Shown here: positions 23,409-32,156 of the stretch, piece after piece | How the letters are laid out: each line of letters begins with the position of its first letter | Position numbering within the stretch: position 1 is the stretch's first letter | From: Bryobacterales bacterium | Lineage (GTDB): Bacteria; Acidobacteriota; Terriglobia; Bryobacterales; Bryobacteraceae | DNA length: 43,055 nt | Reading direction: 5' to 3' | Assembly: GCA_016789745.1 (NCBI GenBank) | Contig: JAEUQF010000376.1 | Span: 1 to 43,055, forward strand | Translations under genes and position numbers: made by a program | The notes under the pieces: generated by a model | Told to the model about the DNA's origin: nothing | The model's input: the letters and a program-made list of their open reading frames with translations, nothing else | Databases searched by the model: none

Positions 23409-25421
23409 CTAGTCCGCGCGCCCGGTGGTGGTGCTGGGGGCGCCCAGGTACTTCGCATACCAGTTCAGGTAGCGCTCCAGCCTGTCCTGGACATAGCTGG
23501 GCTTGCGGATGCCATGGAACTCGCCCGGGTAGACGATGAGTTGGGTATCGGTGCCGACCGCACGGAGGGCCTGGTACATTTGCTCGCCGCCGATGATGGG
23601 GACGTTGAAGTCCTTCTCACCGCCGAGGAATAGCGTGGGCGTGCGGATCTTTTCGGCTTCAAAGAAGGGGTAGGAGAGCTTCATCCAGAGATCCTTCGTT
23701 TTCCAGGGATGGCCGAGTTCCAGGTCGTACTGTTCGATGTATTGGTCAGAGCCATAGATGGAGATCTGCAGAGAACTGCCGGCACCGCTGATGGCGGCTT
23801 TGAAGCGCGGGTCTCTGGCGATGGTGTAGTTGGTGAGGATGCCGCCGTAGCTCCAGCCGCCGATGCCGAGGCGGTTGGGGTCGGCAATGCCGAGTTTGAT
23901 GACGTGGTCGACGCCGGCCAGCAGATCCACCACTTCCTTGCCGCCCCAATCGGCGAAGATGGCTTTCTGGAAGGCCTCGTCGCGGCCGGCGCTGCCGCGA
24001 TAGTTCACGTTCAGCACCGCGTAGCCATGGGCCGCGAACAACTGGCGTTCGAATTGGAAGCTGTGGGCGTCCTGGCCGTTAGGGCCGCCATGAATGCGGA
24101 GCAGCAGGGGTAGCTTGGTGCCCTCCTTGTAGTCAGGGGGCAGGGTGAGCAGGCCGTGTACTTCGGCGTTGTCGGGGGTTTTGAAGCTGACCTCACGCGT
24201 GGCGCCCAGTGCTATCTCCTTCAGCCATGCCTGGTTGTGCTGGGTGAGCGCGCGCAGTTTGCCGCCTTCGAGGGCATAGACTTCAGAAGGCATGTTGTCG
24301 GATGCCGCGAGCGCCGCCATGCGGCCGCCACCTTCCGATATCGCCGACACCACCTGAGGAGCCTGCAACAGCTTTGTGGGCGTGCCGCCTTCGGGGGAAA
24401 CGCGCACGGGCAGTTCGGTCATGTCGTCGGTGACGAGCACGGCGATGCCGCCGCCACTCAACACCAGGGGGGAGTTGACGGCGCGATCGGGCGAGGTCAA
24501 CATCTGCACTGGCCCCCCGGCGGCGGGCATGGCGGTGAGGCGGGTACGGTCATAGGCGCGCCATTTTCGGTCCAGTCCCATGAGGAAGTAGAGGCGTTGA
24601 CCGGTGGGCGACCAGCGCACGCGTCCGCCGCGGCCTGGGCTCAGACGTTCGTCCTCCAGCACCACTTTCACGGCCGCGCCGGGCTTGGTATCCGCGGTGA
24701 CGAGGCTCCAGCGGGAGTAGCGATCTGCGACGGTGGTGCGGTCACTGAAGAAGGCCAGGGTCTTGCCATCGGGGGACCAGGATGGGCCGGTTTCGGCGAA
24801 GGCTTCGCTGGTCAGCCGCTCGGGCTTTTTGGTTTCCAGGTCAAAGAGCCAGACCTGCGCGGGCTTTTTGGTGAGATAGCCGTCCATATCGCGCTTGAAG
24901 GTGTAGCGGTCAATGACCAAGGGCTTTGGCGTAGCGGGCTTCTCGGGGCTTTTCTTCTGCTCTTCGCGCGGCGATACGACCAGGGCCAGACGCTTGCCGT
25001 CGGGAGACCAGACAAGGTCCGAAACGCTGCCCTCCACGTTGGTGAGTTGCGTGGCTTCGCCGCCCTGACGCGGCAGGAGCCATACCTGCGAGCCCTTTTC
25101 CTTGTCGGCGCGCGCGGAGGTGAAGGCGAGCCACTTGTTGTCCGGACTCCAGCGCGGGGAAGTTTCGGGCTCCTTGCTGGAAGTGAGGCGCACGCGCTCC
25201 CCGCCGTCCCACTTGACCATCCAGATGTCGGTGTCGCTCTTGTCGCCGGACACATCGACGGTTGCCACGGTGTAGGCGACCCAGGTGCCGTCGGGGGAGA
25301 CCTGGGGATCGGCCACGGTAATCTGCGCGTGCACGTCGGCAATGCGGAGCGGACGTTTCTCCTGTGCGGTGAGCAGCGCGGCACTGGTGAGCAGGACAAC
25401 AGGCAGCAGAGACTTACGCAT
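23409..25421 (-). CDS. S9 family (prolyl oligopeptidase-like) peptidase
   Basis: The 670-residue serine peptidase has a signal peptide (1-19, ending LLTAQ). An N-terminal WD40-like propeller follows (DPQVSPDGTWVAYT, SPRWSPDNKWLAFTS, DLVWSPDGKRLALV), then a C-terminal alpha/beta-hydrolase domain. The catalytic triad is Ser524 in GGWSYGG, Asp604 in GGEKDFNVP and His636 in GEFHGI. The propeller controls entry, so that only short peptides reach the active site. It probably works in the periplasm on imported oligopeptides. Its stop lies 45 bases before the start of the TonB-dependent receptor, on the same strand; the peptidase gene comes first in transcription order. GAGGG precedes its ATG closely, and CACAAT lies nine bases upstream, so the leader is very short. 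Confidence 0.93.
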   Translation of the reverse strand: MRKSLLPVVLLTSAALLTAQEKRPLRIADVHAQITVADPQVSPDGTWVAYTVATVDVSGDKSDTDIWMVKWDGGERVRLTSSKEPETSPRWSPDNKWLAFTSARADKEKGSQVWLLPRQGGEATQLTNVEGSVSDLVWSPDGKRLALVVSPREEQKKSPEKPATPKPLVIDRYTFKRDMDGYLTKKPAQVWLFDLETKKPERLTSEAFAETGPSWSPDGKTLAFFSDRTTVADRYSRWSLVTADTKPGAAVKVVLEDERLSPGRGGRVRWSPTGQRLYFLMGLDRKWRAYDRTRLTAMPAAGGPVQMLTSPDRAVNSPLVLSGGGIAVLVTDDMTELPVRVSPEGGTPTKLLQAPQVVSAISEGGGRMAALAASDNMPSEVYALEGGKLRALTQHNQAWLKEIALGATREVSFKTPDNAEVHGLLTLPPDYKEGTKLPLLLRIHGGPNGQDAHSFQFERQLFAAHGYAVLNVNYRGSAGRDEAFQKAIFADWGGKEVVDLLAGVDHVIKLGIADPNRLGIGGWSYGGILTNYTIARDPRFKAAISGAGSSLQISIYGSDQYIEQYDLELGHPWKTKDLWMKLSYPFFEAEKIRTPTLFLGGEKDFNVPIIGGEQMYQALRAVGTDTQLIVYPGEFHGIRKPSYVQDRLERYLNWYAKYLGAPSTTTGRAD

Positions 25422-25487
25422 GTTCCCTCAATTGTGAACCCATCCGGGTTGCCGATGCAGCACCGTCATTGATAGATTCAACAATTC

Positions 25488-27341
25488 ATGCACCGCCGAT
25501 CGTTTCTCGCCCAATCCCTTGCCGGCGCCGCGCTGCTGCCCGGCCCCCGTGCCCATGCCGCCACCGCTCGCGAACGCGAATGGCCGAACTATGCGGGCGA
25601 TGCGCATGGCACGCGGCATTCGGCGTGCGAGCAGATCACGCCGGCCAATGTGAAGAACCTCAAGGTGGCGTGGAGCCACCGCACAGGAGATGCGAGCACA
25701 CGCCCGGCGACGACGATTGAATCGACGCCGGTGGTGGTGGACGGGGTGCTGTACCTGACGACGCCTCGCTGCAAGGTGCAGGCATTGAAGGCCTCGACAG
25801 GCGAAGTGCTGTGGACGTTTGACCCGCTACAGGGAAAGAGCGCGCGCCGTGCCCCGGGCGTGAATCGGGGGGTCGCCTATCGCGAGCAGGGCGATACGAA
25901 GCACATCTTCTCTGTCTATCAGGACAGCCTATGGTGCATTGACGCCAAGACCGGCAAGCCTGTGCCGTCGTTCGGCAAGGAGGGCGTGGTCGACCTGAAG
26001 GAGAACTTCGATCACGACATGAAGAACCTCAACTACCGGCATACGTCGCCGGTGGTGGTTTACAACGATACGGTGATCACGGGCGGGGGCGGCGGGGAGG
26101 GGCCTTATCCGGAGGCACCGGGCCACATCCGCGGTTTCGACGCCAAGACAGGCGAGCGCAAGTGGATCTTCCACACCACGCCGCGGCCGGGCGAGTACGG
26201 GAACGATACCTGGGAGGGGGACTCCTGGGCCACCACGGGCGGGACGAACAACTGGGCGGGGATGGTGCTGGATGCCCGGCGGGGCATTGTTTACGCGGGA
26301 ATTGGGTCGCCGGCATTCGACTATTACGGCGGGAACCGCAAGGGCGATAACCTGTTCGGCAACTGCCTGCTGGCGCTGGATGCGAAGACCGGCAAGCGCA
26401 AGTGGCACTTCCAGATTGTGCATCACGATGTGTGGGATTACGACATGCCGCAGCAGCCGATCCTGATCACGATGCGGCAGGGGCGGCGCGCCATTGATGC
26501 GGTGGTGCAGTGCACCAAGCAGGGCTTTGCGTTCTTCTTCGACCGGCAGACGGGGAAGCCGATCTGGCCGATTGAGGAGCGGCCGATTGCGCCCTCGACG
26601 ATTCCAGGCGAACTCCTGAGCAAGACACAACCGTTCCCAAGCAAGCCGCCGGCGCTGTGCCGCCAGGGCTGGAAAGATGAGTACATCACGGACATTTCGC
26701 CGGAAGCGCACGCGCACGTGAAGGCGCTGGTGGAGAAGGTGAACCGCGGGCCGATGTACACGACGACGAACCAGGCAGGAGCGGTGGTGCATCCGGGTTT
26801 CCGGGGCGGGATGCTGTGGGGTGGATCTTCGTTCGACGCTAAGCGCAACCGGCTGTTCGTGAATTCCGACGAGTGGAGCAATATCCTGGCGATTGAGCCG
26901 GCCAAGGACGGGATGCCGTTCCGTTATGCGGTGAAGCGGCGCGAGGTGCTGCTGGATCCGAACGGCTATCCGGGGATCAAGCCGCCGTGGGGGTATCTGA
27001 CGGCCATTGACTGCGATAAGGGCGACTTTGCGTGGCGCATTGTGAACGGCGAGTACCCGGAGTTGAAGGCCAAGGGGATCAAGAAGACGGGTACGCCGAG
27101 CCATGGCGGCTGCATTTCGACGGCGTCGGGGCTGGTGTTCATGGCGGGTACATTTGATAAGAAGATCCGTGCTTATTCGAGCGATTCGGGCGAGGTTCTG
27201 TGGGAGTACGAGCTGCCGGCGGGCGGCTTTGCCACGCCGTGCACGTATGAGGCGGATGGCAAGCAGTTTGTGGTGATCGCGGCGGGTGGCGGAAAGAATG
27301 GCTTCGCGGCGCGGGACGAGTTCCTGGCGTTTTCCCTGTGA
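25488..27341 (+). CDS. PQQ-dependent dehydrogenase (quinoprotein)
   Basis: The 617-residue periplasmic quinoprotein has a Tat-type signal (HRRSFLAQSLAGAALL). The remainder is an eight-bladed beta-propeller: EWPNYAGDAHGTRHS, IESTPVVVDGVLYLTTP, a blade with WIFHTTPRPGEYGNDTW, AGIGSPAFDYYGGN, KWHFQIVHHDVWDYDMPQQP, and the closing GTPSHGGCISTASGLVF and GKQFVVIAAGGG. These are signatures of PQQ dehydrogenases acting on sugars or alcohols. A fused cytochrome domain and membrane anchor are missing, so electrons must leave through a partner. The multiheme cytochrome gene that begins directly at its stop codon is the obvious candidate. Substrate cannot be set from sequence. No PQQ synthesis gene is in the window. 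Confidence 0.92.
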   Translation: MHRRSFLAQSLAGAALLPGPRAHAATAREREWPNYAGDAHGTRHSACEQITPANVKNLKVAWSHRTGDASTRPATTIESTPVVVDGVLYLTTPRCKVQALKASTGEVLWTFDPLQGKSARRAPGVNRGVAYREQGDTKHIFSVYQDSLWCIDAKTGKPVPSFGKEGVVDLKENFDHDMKNLNYRHTSPVVVYNDTVITGGGGGEGPYPEAPGHIRGFDAKTGERKWIFHTTPRPGEYGNDTWEGDSWATTGGTNNWAGMVLDARRGIVYAGIGSPAFDYYGGNRKGDNLFGNCLLALDAKTGKRKWHFQIVHHDVWDYDMPQQPILITMRQGRRAIDAVVQCTKQGFAFFFDRQTGKPIWPIEERPIAPSTIPGELLSKTQPFPSKPPALCRQGWKDEYITDISPEAHAHVKALVEKVNRGPMYTTTNQAGAVVHPGFRGGMLWGGSSFDAKRNRLFVNSDEWSNILAIEPAKDGMPFRYAVKRREVLLDPNGYPGIKPPWGYLTAIDCDKGDFAWRIVNGEYPELKAKGIKKTGTPSHGGCISTASGLVFMAGTFDKKIRAYSSDSGEVLWEYELPAGGFATPCTYEADGKQFVVIAAGGGKNGFAARDEFLAFSL

Positions 27342-27349
27342 GGGCCGTG

Positions 27350-27877
27350 ATGCGTCATCCTAGGACTATGAATCGCTTCGCGCGCGTTGCCGTCAGCGTA
27401 TTGCCGGCCATCCTGATTCTCGCGGCCGAGCCGGTGTATAAGGCGAAGGTTGGTTACGCGCCCGAGCAACCCGTGCCCTACTCGCACAAGACGCATCTAT
27501 CGATGGGGTTGAAGTGTAGCAACTGCCATCAGCCCGACGCGGAAGGCTTTGCGATGTCGTTCCCGAAGGAAACCTTCTGCATGGGTTGCCACAACTCGGT
27601 GAAGAAGGAGAGCCCGCACATCGCCAAGGTGGCCGAGGCAGCGAAGACCGGGAAGCCGATCGAATGGGCGCGGGTGTACCAGCAGCCGGAGATGGTGTGG
27701 TTCTCGCATGACATCCACGTGATGGACGCGAAGTTGGGGTGCGAAACCTGTCACGGGAAGTTGGAGGATATGGCGGTGGTGGCCAAGGCGCGGTTGCTGG
27801 ATATGAAGGATTGCATGGATTGCCATGCGAAGGCGAGCGCGCCGAATGGTTGCTCGACGTGCCATCCGAGCCAGTAG
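27350..27877 (+). CDS. Secreted pentaheme cytochrome c (c3/c7-like)
   Basis: A short Sec signal (NRFARVAVSVLPAILILAAEP) leads to a mature domain of about 145 residues with five CXXCH heme sites: CSNCH, CMGCH, CETCH, CMDCH and CSTCH. Extra histidines in SHKTH and SHDIH are likely distal ligands, giving bis-His hemes of the c3/c7 type. The pattern resembles the pentaheme ActA-type subunit of alternative complex III. It probably takes electrons from the PQQ dehydrogenase encoded directly upstream. I place the start at the ATG at 27350 because GAGGG sits five bases upstream. A GTG at 27338 overlaps the dehydrogenase stop by four bases, and an ATG at 27368 is a further option. Confidence 0.9.
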   Translation: MRHPRTMNRFARVAVSVLPAILILAAEPVYKAKVGYAPEQPVPYSHKTHLSMGLKCSNCHQPDAEGFAMSFPKETFCMGCHNSVKKESPHIAKVAEAAKTGKPIEWARVYQQPEMVWFSHDIHVMDAKLGCETCHGKLEDMAVVAKARLLDMKDCMDCHAKASAPNGCSTCHPSQ

Positions 27878-27895
27878 CGGAGAAGCTCGGTTGTC

Positions 27896-28846
27896 TTAGC
27901 CGAGGCGTAGCGCGGCGGGAGACTTGGCGGTCAAAGCTTTGTGGATCAGCTTCTGCAGTTTCGGGAGGGAATCAATCCGTTCCAGTTTCTGGCGTACAGC
28001 AGGGTCCACCTTGCCGAAACGCGAGGCGAGAACATCCAAAAGAACGCCACGAAGCGCCGCGGCACCCGCTTGCAGGCCTTCTTGACGCCCCTCGGCCAAA
28101 CCCAGTTCGCGGCCTTTCCGCTCCCAAGTAGTGATGTACTCCACAATCTCCTCCCGTTCCGCCGGGTCGAATTCGCCTGTTTCGGCTTCGCGCAGGAAGC
28201 GCTCGTTTTCCGCCGCGCTCAACTGCAAATAGGCATCCACGAAGCTGGAGATCAACCAGGTGCGCGCCGGGTCCAATCGTAAGGTCAGCATCAGCCGCAG
28301 GCACTCCAGTTTCACCCGCGGCCGGTCGCGCTCGGCTATTCTCATTTTACTCATCAGGGCGGACGCCACTGGATTCCGCACCTGCAAAAAGCGCCGCCAC
28401 GGCAGACGATTCAACTGCACCACCCGGTAGCGGAATCGCAACACTTCGCCATCGAGAAAGCTTACCCGGTGAACGGAGGGCTGTTTGGCGCGCGGTTTGT
28501 CGTGGGAGTAGATCACGATCGGGTAGACGGGCAAGCCATGGCGCGCGGAAATAGCCGAATAGTAGCGATAGAACCGCTCCGGGAACGACGGCGGCGCGGT
28601 GCTCTGGTGCTCCACATGTACCAGGAAGCAGGCCACTTGGTGGCGGAATCGCGCCTTGACCAGCAGGTCCGCCCGGTAGGCCTTTTCTTTCAAGCGATCC
28701 GGGTAGAGCTCCTGGGAGAGGAACTCCAGCGAGTTGCGGTCCAGCTCCGCCGCCAGCGTTGGGAAGAACAGGTCGAGGAAGTCGGTGAAGAAGGTGGTGA
28801 GTAGTTCCTTGAACATGCGGTCGTGGTCAACGAGAACCTTCTCCAC
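27896..28846 (-). CDS. Rpn family / PD-(D/E)XK nuclease-like protein
   Basis: The protein of about 316 residues has the Rpn-type opening DHDRMFKELLTTFFTDFLDLFFP and the core ADLLVKARFRHQVACFLVHVEHQS. In that core, D, E and surrounding residues fit a PD-(D/E)XK nuclease motif (D-x(n)-HVEHQ in place of ExK). The C-terminal part is helical and charged (ERKGRELGLAEGRQEGLQAG), a coiled stretch common in this family. Rpn proteins are recombination-promoting DNases or transposase-like factors. The longer ORF to 28942 would overlap the divergent O-methyltransferase by 21 bases, so I prefer the GTG at 28846, which gives MEKVLVDHDR at the N-terminus. The ATG at 28816 is also possible. No inverted repeats of a mobile element are visible around it. 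Confidence 0.8.
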   Translation of the reverse strand: MEKVLVDHDRMFKELLTTFFTDFLDLFFPTLAAELDRNSLEFLSQELYPDRLKEKAYRADLLVKARFRHQVACFLVHVEHQSTAPPSFPERFYRYYSAISARHGLPVYPIVIYSHDKPRAKQPSVHRVSFLDGEVLRFRYRVVQLNRLPWRRFLQVRNPVASALMSKMRIAERDRPRVKLECLRLMLTLRLDPARTWLISSFVDAYLQLSAAENERFLREAETGEFDPAEREEIVEYITTWERKGRELGLAEGRQEGLQAGAAALRGVLLDVLASRFGKVDPAVRQKLERIDSLPKLQKLIHKALTAKSPAALRLG

Positions 28847-28906
28847 AAAACATAGGTGGCGGCGGCGGAGTGAAACTCTCTCCGGGTCTGGGTTGCCGGC
28901 TCCCGC

Positions 28907-28912
28907 TATGAT
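28907..28912 (+). promoter_or_regulatory. -10-like hexamer, very short leader before O-methyltransferase
   Basis: TATGAT (5 of 6 matches to TATAAT) is followed by nine bases and the ATG at 28922. The intervening GGAAGCTCC includes GGAAG, so this could be leaderless or carry a minimal RBS. Confidence 0.4.
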
Positions 28913-28921
28913 GGAAGCTCC

Positions 28922-29584
28922 ATGTCGTTTCAGCACATCCAACTGACTGACCCGCTGCTTTCCTACGTGAGGGAGGTCTCCGATCCGGAACCGGCGTACC
29001 TGGCCGAACTGCGGGAGGAAACCGCGCCACTGCCCCGCGCGCGCATGCAGATCACGGTGGAACAGGGCGCGTTGATGGCGATGTTGACGCGGCTGTTGGG
29101 CGTGCGGCGCGCCATTGAAGTTGGGGTGTTTACGGGGTACTCGTCGCTGAGCGTGGCGCGGGCGCTACCGCCGGATGGCGAACTCATCGCTTGCGATATC
29201 AGCGAAGAGTTCACGGCCATCGCGCGCAAATACTGGGCGAAAGCAGGCCTGGCTGACCGCATCCATCTGCACCTTCGGCCCGCCACCGAAACGCTGGAGG
29301 AACTCATCGCCCAGGGACAAGGCGGCCAGTTCGACCTTGCCTTCATCGACGCCGATAAGGAGAACTACGACACCTATTACGAGCGCTGCCTGCAGTTGGT
29401 GAAGCCGGGCGGGCTGATCCTGATCGACAACGTGCTGTGGCATGGCGACGTCATCGATCCGAATAAGCAGGACATCGACACGCTGGCGATCCGCGCCATC
29501 AATGAGAAGATCCGCAACGACGCGCGCGTGACCTGCTGCCTGCTGCCGCTGGGCGACGGCCTTACGCTGGCGCGGAAGAACTGA
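28922..29584 (+). CDS. SAM-dependent O-methyltransferase (CCoAOMT type)
   Basis: The 220-residue enzyme belongs to the cation-dependent O-methyltransferase family 3. SAM-binding motif I is at 64-80 (AIEVGVFTGYSSLSVARAL). The conserved FDLAFIDADKENYDTYYE near residue 140 holds the metal- and substrate-binding Asp residues, followed by LVKPGGLILIDNVLWHGDV (about 158-176). It would methylate a catechol-type hydroxyl on a small molecule; in bacteria the substrate is often unknown. The protein is complete and of normal length. Its 3' end overlaps the convergent rhamnulokinase gene by 23 bases, and its promoter lies in the gap with the Rpn gene. It forms no clear operon. Confidence 0.93.
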   Translation: MSFQHIQLTDPLLSYVREVSDPEPAYLAELREETAPLPRARMQITVEQGALMAMLTRLLGVRRAIEVGVFTGYSSLSVARALPPDGELIACDISEEFTAIARKYWAKAGLADRIHLHLRPATETLEELIAQGQGGQFDLAFIDADKENYDTYYERCLQLVKPGGLILIDNVLWHGDVIDPNKQDIDTLAIRAINEKIRNDARVTCCLLPLGDGLTLARKN

Positions 29585-31013
29585 GCAGGCGGCACCATTT
29601 GGCGTAGGCGTCCTCCCACTGCGGGGCGTTCCGCGGCTCAAACACAGTGAGCGGGAAAGAATCGGCCACCACCTGCCGGAGTTCGGCCATACCGCTTACC
29701 TCGCGGGCGCCCAGGGCCTGTACGAGCACATTGCCGATGGCCGTGGCTTCCACCGGACCGGCCAGCACCGGACGGCCCGTGGCGTCGGCGGCGAACTGAT
29801 TGAGCAGCGCATTCTTCGATCCGCCGCCCACGATATGGATGTGCGTGATGGGCTTGCCGGTCAGGCGTTCGAGGGTTTCCAAGACCTGGCGGTAGCGGAA
29901 GGCTAGGGCCTCCAGGGTGGCGCGGCAGAACTCGCCATCGGTGGCCGGCGGCTGCTGGCCGTGGCTGAGGCACCACTCGGCGATGCGTCTGGGCATTTCG
30001 CGCGGGGCCAGGAAGGCATCCGGATCGAGCAGCGCGCTAAAGGGGCGGGCCTCGGCGGCCATGGATGCCATCTGGTCGTAGGAGTACTCGCGGCCCTGTT
30101 CGGCCCAGGCGCGGCGGCACTCCTGCCACAGCCACAGTCCAGCGATGTTCTTCAGCAGGCGTACGGTGCCGGCGACACCGATCTCGTTGGTGAAGTTTGC
30201 CTCAAGGGCGGCGTCATTGATGACGGGAGTGGCAGTCTCGACTCCCATCAAGGACCAGGTGCCCGAACTGATGTAGCACCAGCCTTCGCCCTTCGCGGGC
30301 ACGGCAGCGACGGCGGCGGCGGTGTCGTGGCCGGCAGTGGCATACACCGGCACGCCCGTCTCGCGCTCGGGGCCGAGCAGCGTGCCGGGCTCGATCAGCT
30401 TGGGCAATAGCGAGGCGCGCAGCCGCAAGGGTTCGAGCACGCCGTAAGCCCACGTGCGGGCTACCGGATTGTAGAACTGCGAGGTAGATGCGATGGTCAC
30501 TTCGGCGCGCTTTTCGCCGGTGAGCCAGTAGTTGAACAGATCGGGCATGAACAGCAGGCACTCGGCGGTTTCAAGCGCGGGTGAATGCTGCTGCACCATG
30601 GCATGCCACTGGTACAGCGAGTTCAGTTGCATGAACTGGATGCCGGTGGCGGCGAAGACGTCGCGCCGCGGGACGATGGCGAAGGTACGCTCCATCTGGC
30701 CGTCGGTGCGGGTATCGCGGTAGTGGCGGGGATTGTCGACCAGGGCACCGTCGCGGCCGAGGAAGCCAAAGTCGACGCCCCAGGTATCGACGCCGGCGCC
30801 GTCCAGTTGATCCGCGGTTTTACGCGCGGCGTGGAGGCCGCGCCGGATCTCCCAGAACAGGCGGAGGGTGTCCCAGTAGAGGCCGGTAGGCAAGCGCACC
30901 GGATCGTTGGAGAAGCGGTGAACTTCCTGTAAGGTCAAGCGCGCGCCGTCCAGCGTGCCGAGGATCGCGCGCCCACTTTCGGCACCTAGATCGAATCCCA
31001 AGTAGCGGCCCAT
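29562..31013 (-). CDS. rhaB: Rhamnulokinase-like FGGY kinase
   Basis: The 483-residue sugar kinase begins GRYLGFDLGAESGRAILG, the FGGY-family phosphate-binding opening in the form typical of RhaB. GVDTWGVDFGFLGRDG (about 73-88), YISSGTWSLMGVE (about 245-257) and the C-terminal HIHIVGGGSKNALLNQFAADATGRPV (about 393-418) agree with rhamnulokinase. It phosphorylates L-rhamnulose to L-rhamnulose 1-phosphate. Its ATG follows the stop of the dehydrogenase gene by two bases, and GAGGTC in the dehydrogenase 3' end is a fair RBS. Rhamnose isomerase and aldolase are absent from the window, so the pathway must be completed elsewhere. A related kinase for another 6-deoxysugar or ketose remains possible. 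Confidence 0.88.
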   Translation of the reverse strand: MGRYLGFDLGAESGRAILGTLDGARLTLQEVHRFSNDPVRLPTGLYWDTLRLFWEIRRGLHAARKTADQLDGAGVDTWGVDFGFLGRDGALVDNPRHYRDTRTDGQMERTFAIVPRRDVFAATGIQFMQLNSLYQWHAMVQQHSPALETAECLLFMPDLFNYWLTGEKRAEVTIASTSQFYNPVARTWAYGVLEPLRLRASLLPKLIEPGTLLGPERETGVPVYATAGHDTAAAVAAVPAKGEGWCYISSGTWSLMGVETATPVINDAALEANFTNEIGVAGTVRLLKNIAGLWLWQECRRAWAEQGREYSYDQMASMAAEARPFSALLDPDAFLAPREMPRRIAEWCLSHGQQPPATDGEFCRATLEALAFRYRQVLETLERLTGKPITHIHIVGGGSKNALLNQFAADATGRPVLAGPVEATAIGNVLVQALGAREVSGMAELRQVVADSFPLTVFEPRNAPQWEDAYAKWCRLLSSSAPA

Positions 31014-31015
31014 GG

Positions 31016-32041
31016 TTAGACCTCGATGACGACCTTGCCGACGTTGTCTTCGTAGTTGGCCAGAAGTTCGAAACCCTTGGCGGTGTCGTTCAAGGGGAAG
31101 GTGTGGGTGAGGAAGGAATCGCGCACGCGCCCGGCGGCCAGCAGTTGGGCGGCGGCGGCGCCCTTATGATTGGAGCGTTTGAGCGTCTTGATGGTGATCT
31201 CCTTGGCCATGGCGGTATGCAGGTCAACCATGGTTTCGCGTACCGAGGGGATCCCGATGATGAGATAGGTGCCGGAGGGGCGGGTGAGAGCGATGCCGGT
31301 GTTGATGGTTTCGATGGCGCCGGCGGCGTCCAGAACGAGATCCACACCTACGCCGCGCGTCTCATCCAGGATCGCTTCGGCCAGTTGCGGCACGGGCAGC
31401 GCGAGATCAGCGCCCATTCCCATCGCCATGGCACGGCGATGCGGCAGTTTGTCGCCCACGTACACGCGTGCGGCCCCGGATTGCTTCGCCATGGACGCGC
31501 AGAGCATGCCGATGGGCCCGGCGCCCAGCACGGCCACCGTGTCGCCCATGCGGACCTGCACGAGTTCGAGGACGTGCACGATGACGGCGAGTGGTTCAAT
31601 GAGAGTGCCTTGCAACCAAGTGAGGTTGTCGGGGATGAGATCGGCGTTATGTTCCGGCACGACGGCGTACTCGCGGAAGAGGCCGGGTGCCTGGGGGCTG
31701 CCCAGGAAGACGCAGGCCGAGCAGTTATTGTGCTGCCCTTTGAGGCACCAGTAACAATGGCCGCAGGTGATGGAGGGCTCGATGGAGACGCGATCGCCGA
31801 CCTTCCGGTGATGGACGCCCGTGCCGATGGCGATGATCTCACCGACGGGTTCATGGCCGAGCACCTGGGGGTACTTGGCGACGCTGTGGCCGATGCCGCC
31901 TTCGAGGTACCAGTGCATGTCCGAACCGCAGATGCCGACGGCTTTCAACTTCACCAGCACCTCGCCGGGGCCTGGATCCGGGGGATCAGGAAGTGTGTAC
32001 GGTTCCAACACACGCGGGGCAACGAGAGCAACGGAGCGCAT
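31016..32041 (-). CDS. Zinc-dependent medium-chain alcohol/polyol dehydrogenase
   Basis: The 341-residue enzyme carries the catalytic zinc ligands Cys38 (CGSDMH), His63 and Glu64 (LGHEPVGE) and the structural zinc cysteines 93, 96, 99 and 107 (CGHCYWC, then NNC). The NAD-binding GDTVAVLGAGPIGMLCASMAKQSGA is at about 168-192. The HWYLEGGIG and C-terminal KRSNHKGAAAAQLLAAG text places it with sorbitol/threonine-type dehydrogenases. It oxidises a secondary alcohol on a sugar alcohol or related polyol. It is first in a two-gene unit with the rhamnulokinase-like gene, two bases apart, so the two probably act on one deoxysugar or polyol pathway. A TAAACT element lies eight bases before the ATG. Confidence 0.88.
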   Translation of the reverse strand: MRSVALVAPRVLEPYTLPDPPDPGPGEVLVKLKAVGICGSDMHWYLEGGIGHSVAKYPQVLGHEPVGEIIAIGTGVHHRKVGDRVSIEPSITCGHCYWCLKGQHNNCSACVFLGSPQAPGLFREYAVVPEHNADLIPDNLTWLQGTLIEPLAVIVHVLELVQVRMGDTVAVLGAGPIGMLCASMAKQSGAARVYVGDKLPHRRAMAMGMGADLALPVPQLAEAILDETRGVGVDLVLDAAGAIETINTGIALTRPSGTYLIIGIPSVRETMVDLHTAMAKEITIKTLKRSNHKGAAAAQLLAAGRVRDSFLTHTFPLNDTAKGFELLANYEDNVGKVVIEV

Positions 32042-32095
32042 AAGGAATCAGTTTAGCGTCGAAGGGGAGGGGTAGCGCTAGTGGGGGCAAATAAG

Positions 32096-32130
32096 AAGGG
32101 CGCCCGTCGGGTTGTTCCCGGGGCGCCCTT
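32096..32130 (-). terminator. Strong nested hairpin ending the tonB-exbBD-TPR operon
   Basis: AAGGGCGCCC (32096-32105) pairs exactly with GGGCGCCCTT (32121-32130). A further CGGG/CCCG stem lies inside the loop. On the minus strand the stem ends in CTT and runs into CTTATTTG, a T-rich tail. It lies about 25 bases after the TPR gene stop and is the best intrinsic terminator in the window. Confidence 0.82.
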
Positions 32131-32156
32131 TAGAAAGGAGTGCTGCGACAGAAAAA

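Noticed and set aside
27896..28846. Rpn-like gene as part of a mobile element
   Set aside because: No terminal inverted repeats, target duplications, transposase or composition change were visible around it.
28847..28942. Longer N-terminus of the Rpn-like protein from the ATG at 28942
   Set aside because: It would overlap the divergent O-methyltransferase start and adds a non-conserved segment; the family begins close to DHDRMFKELL.
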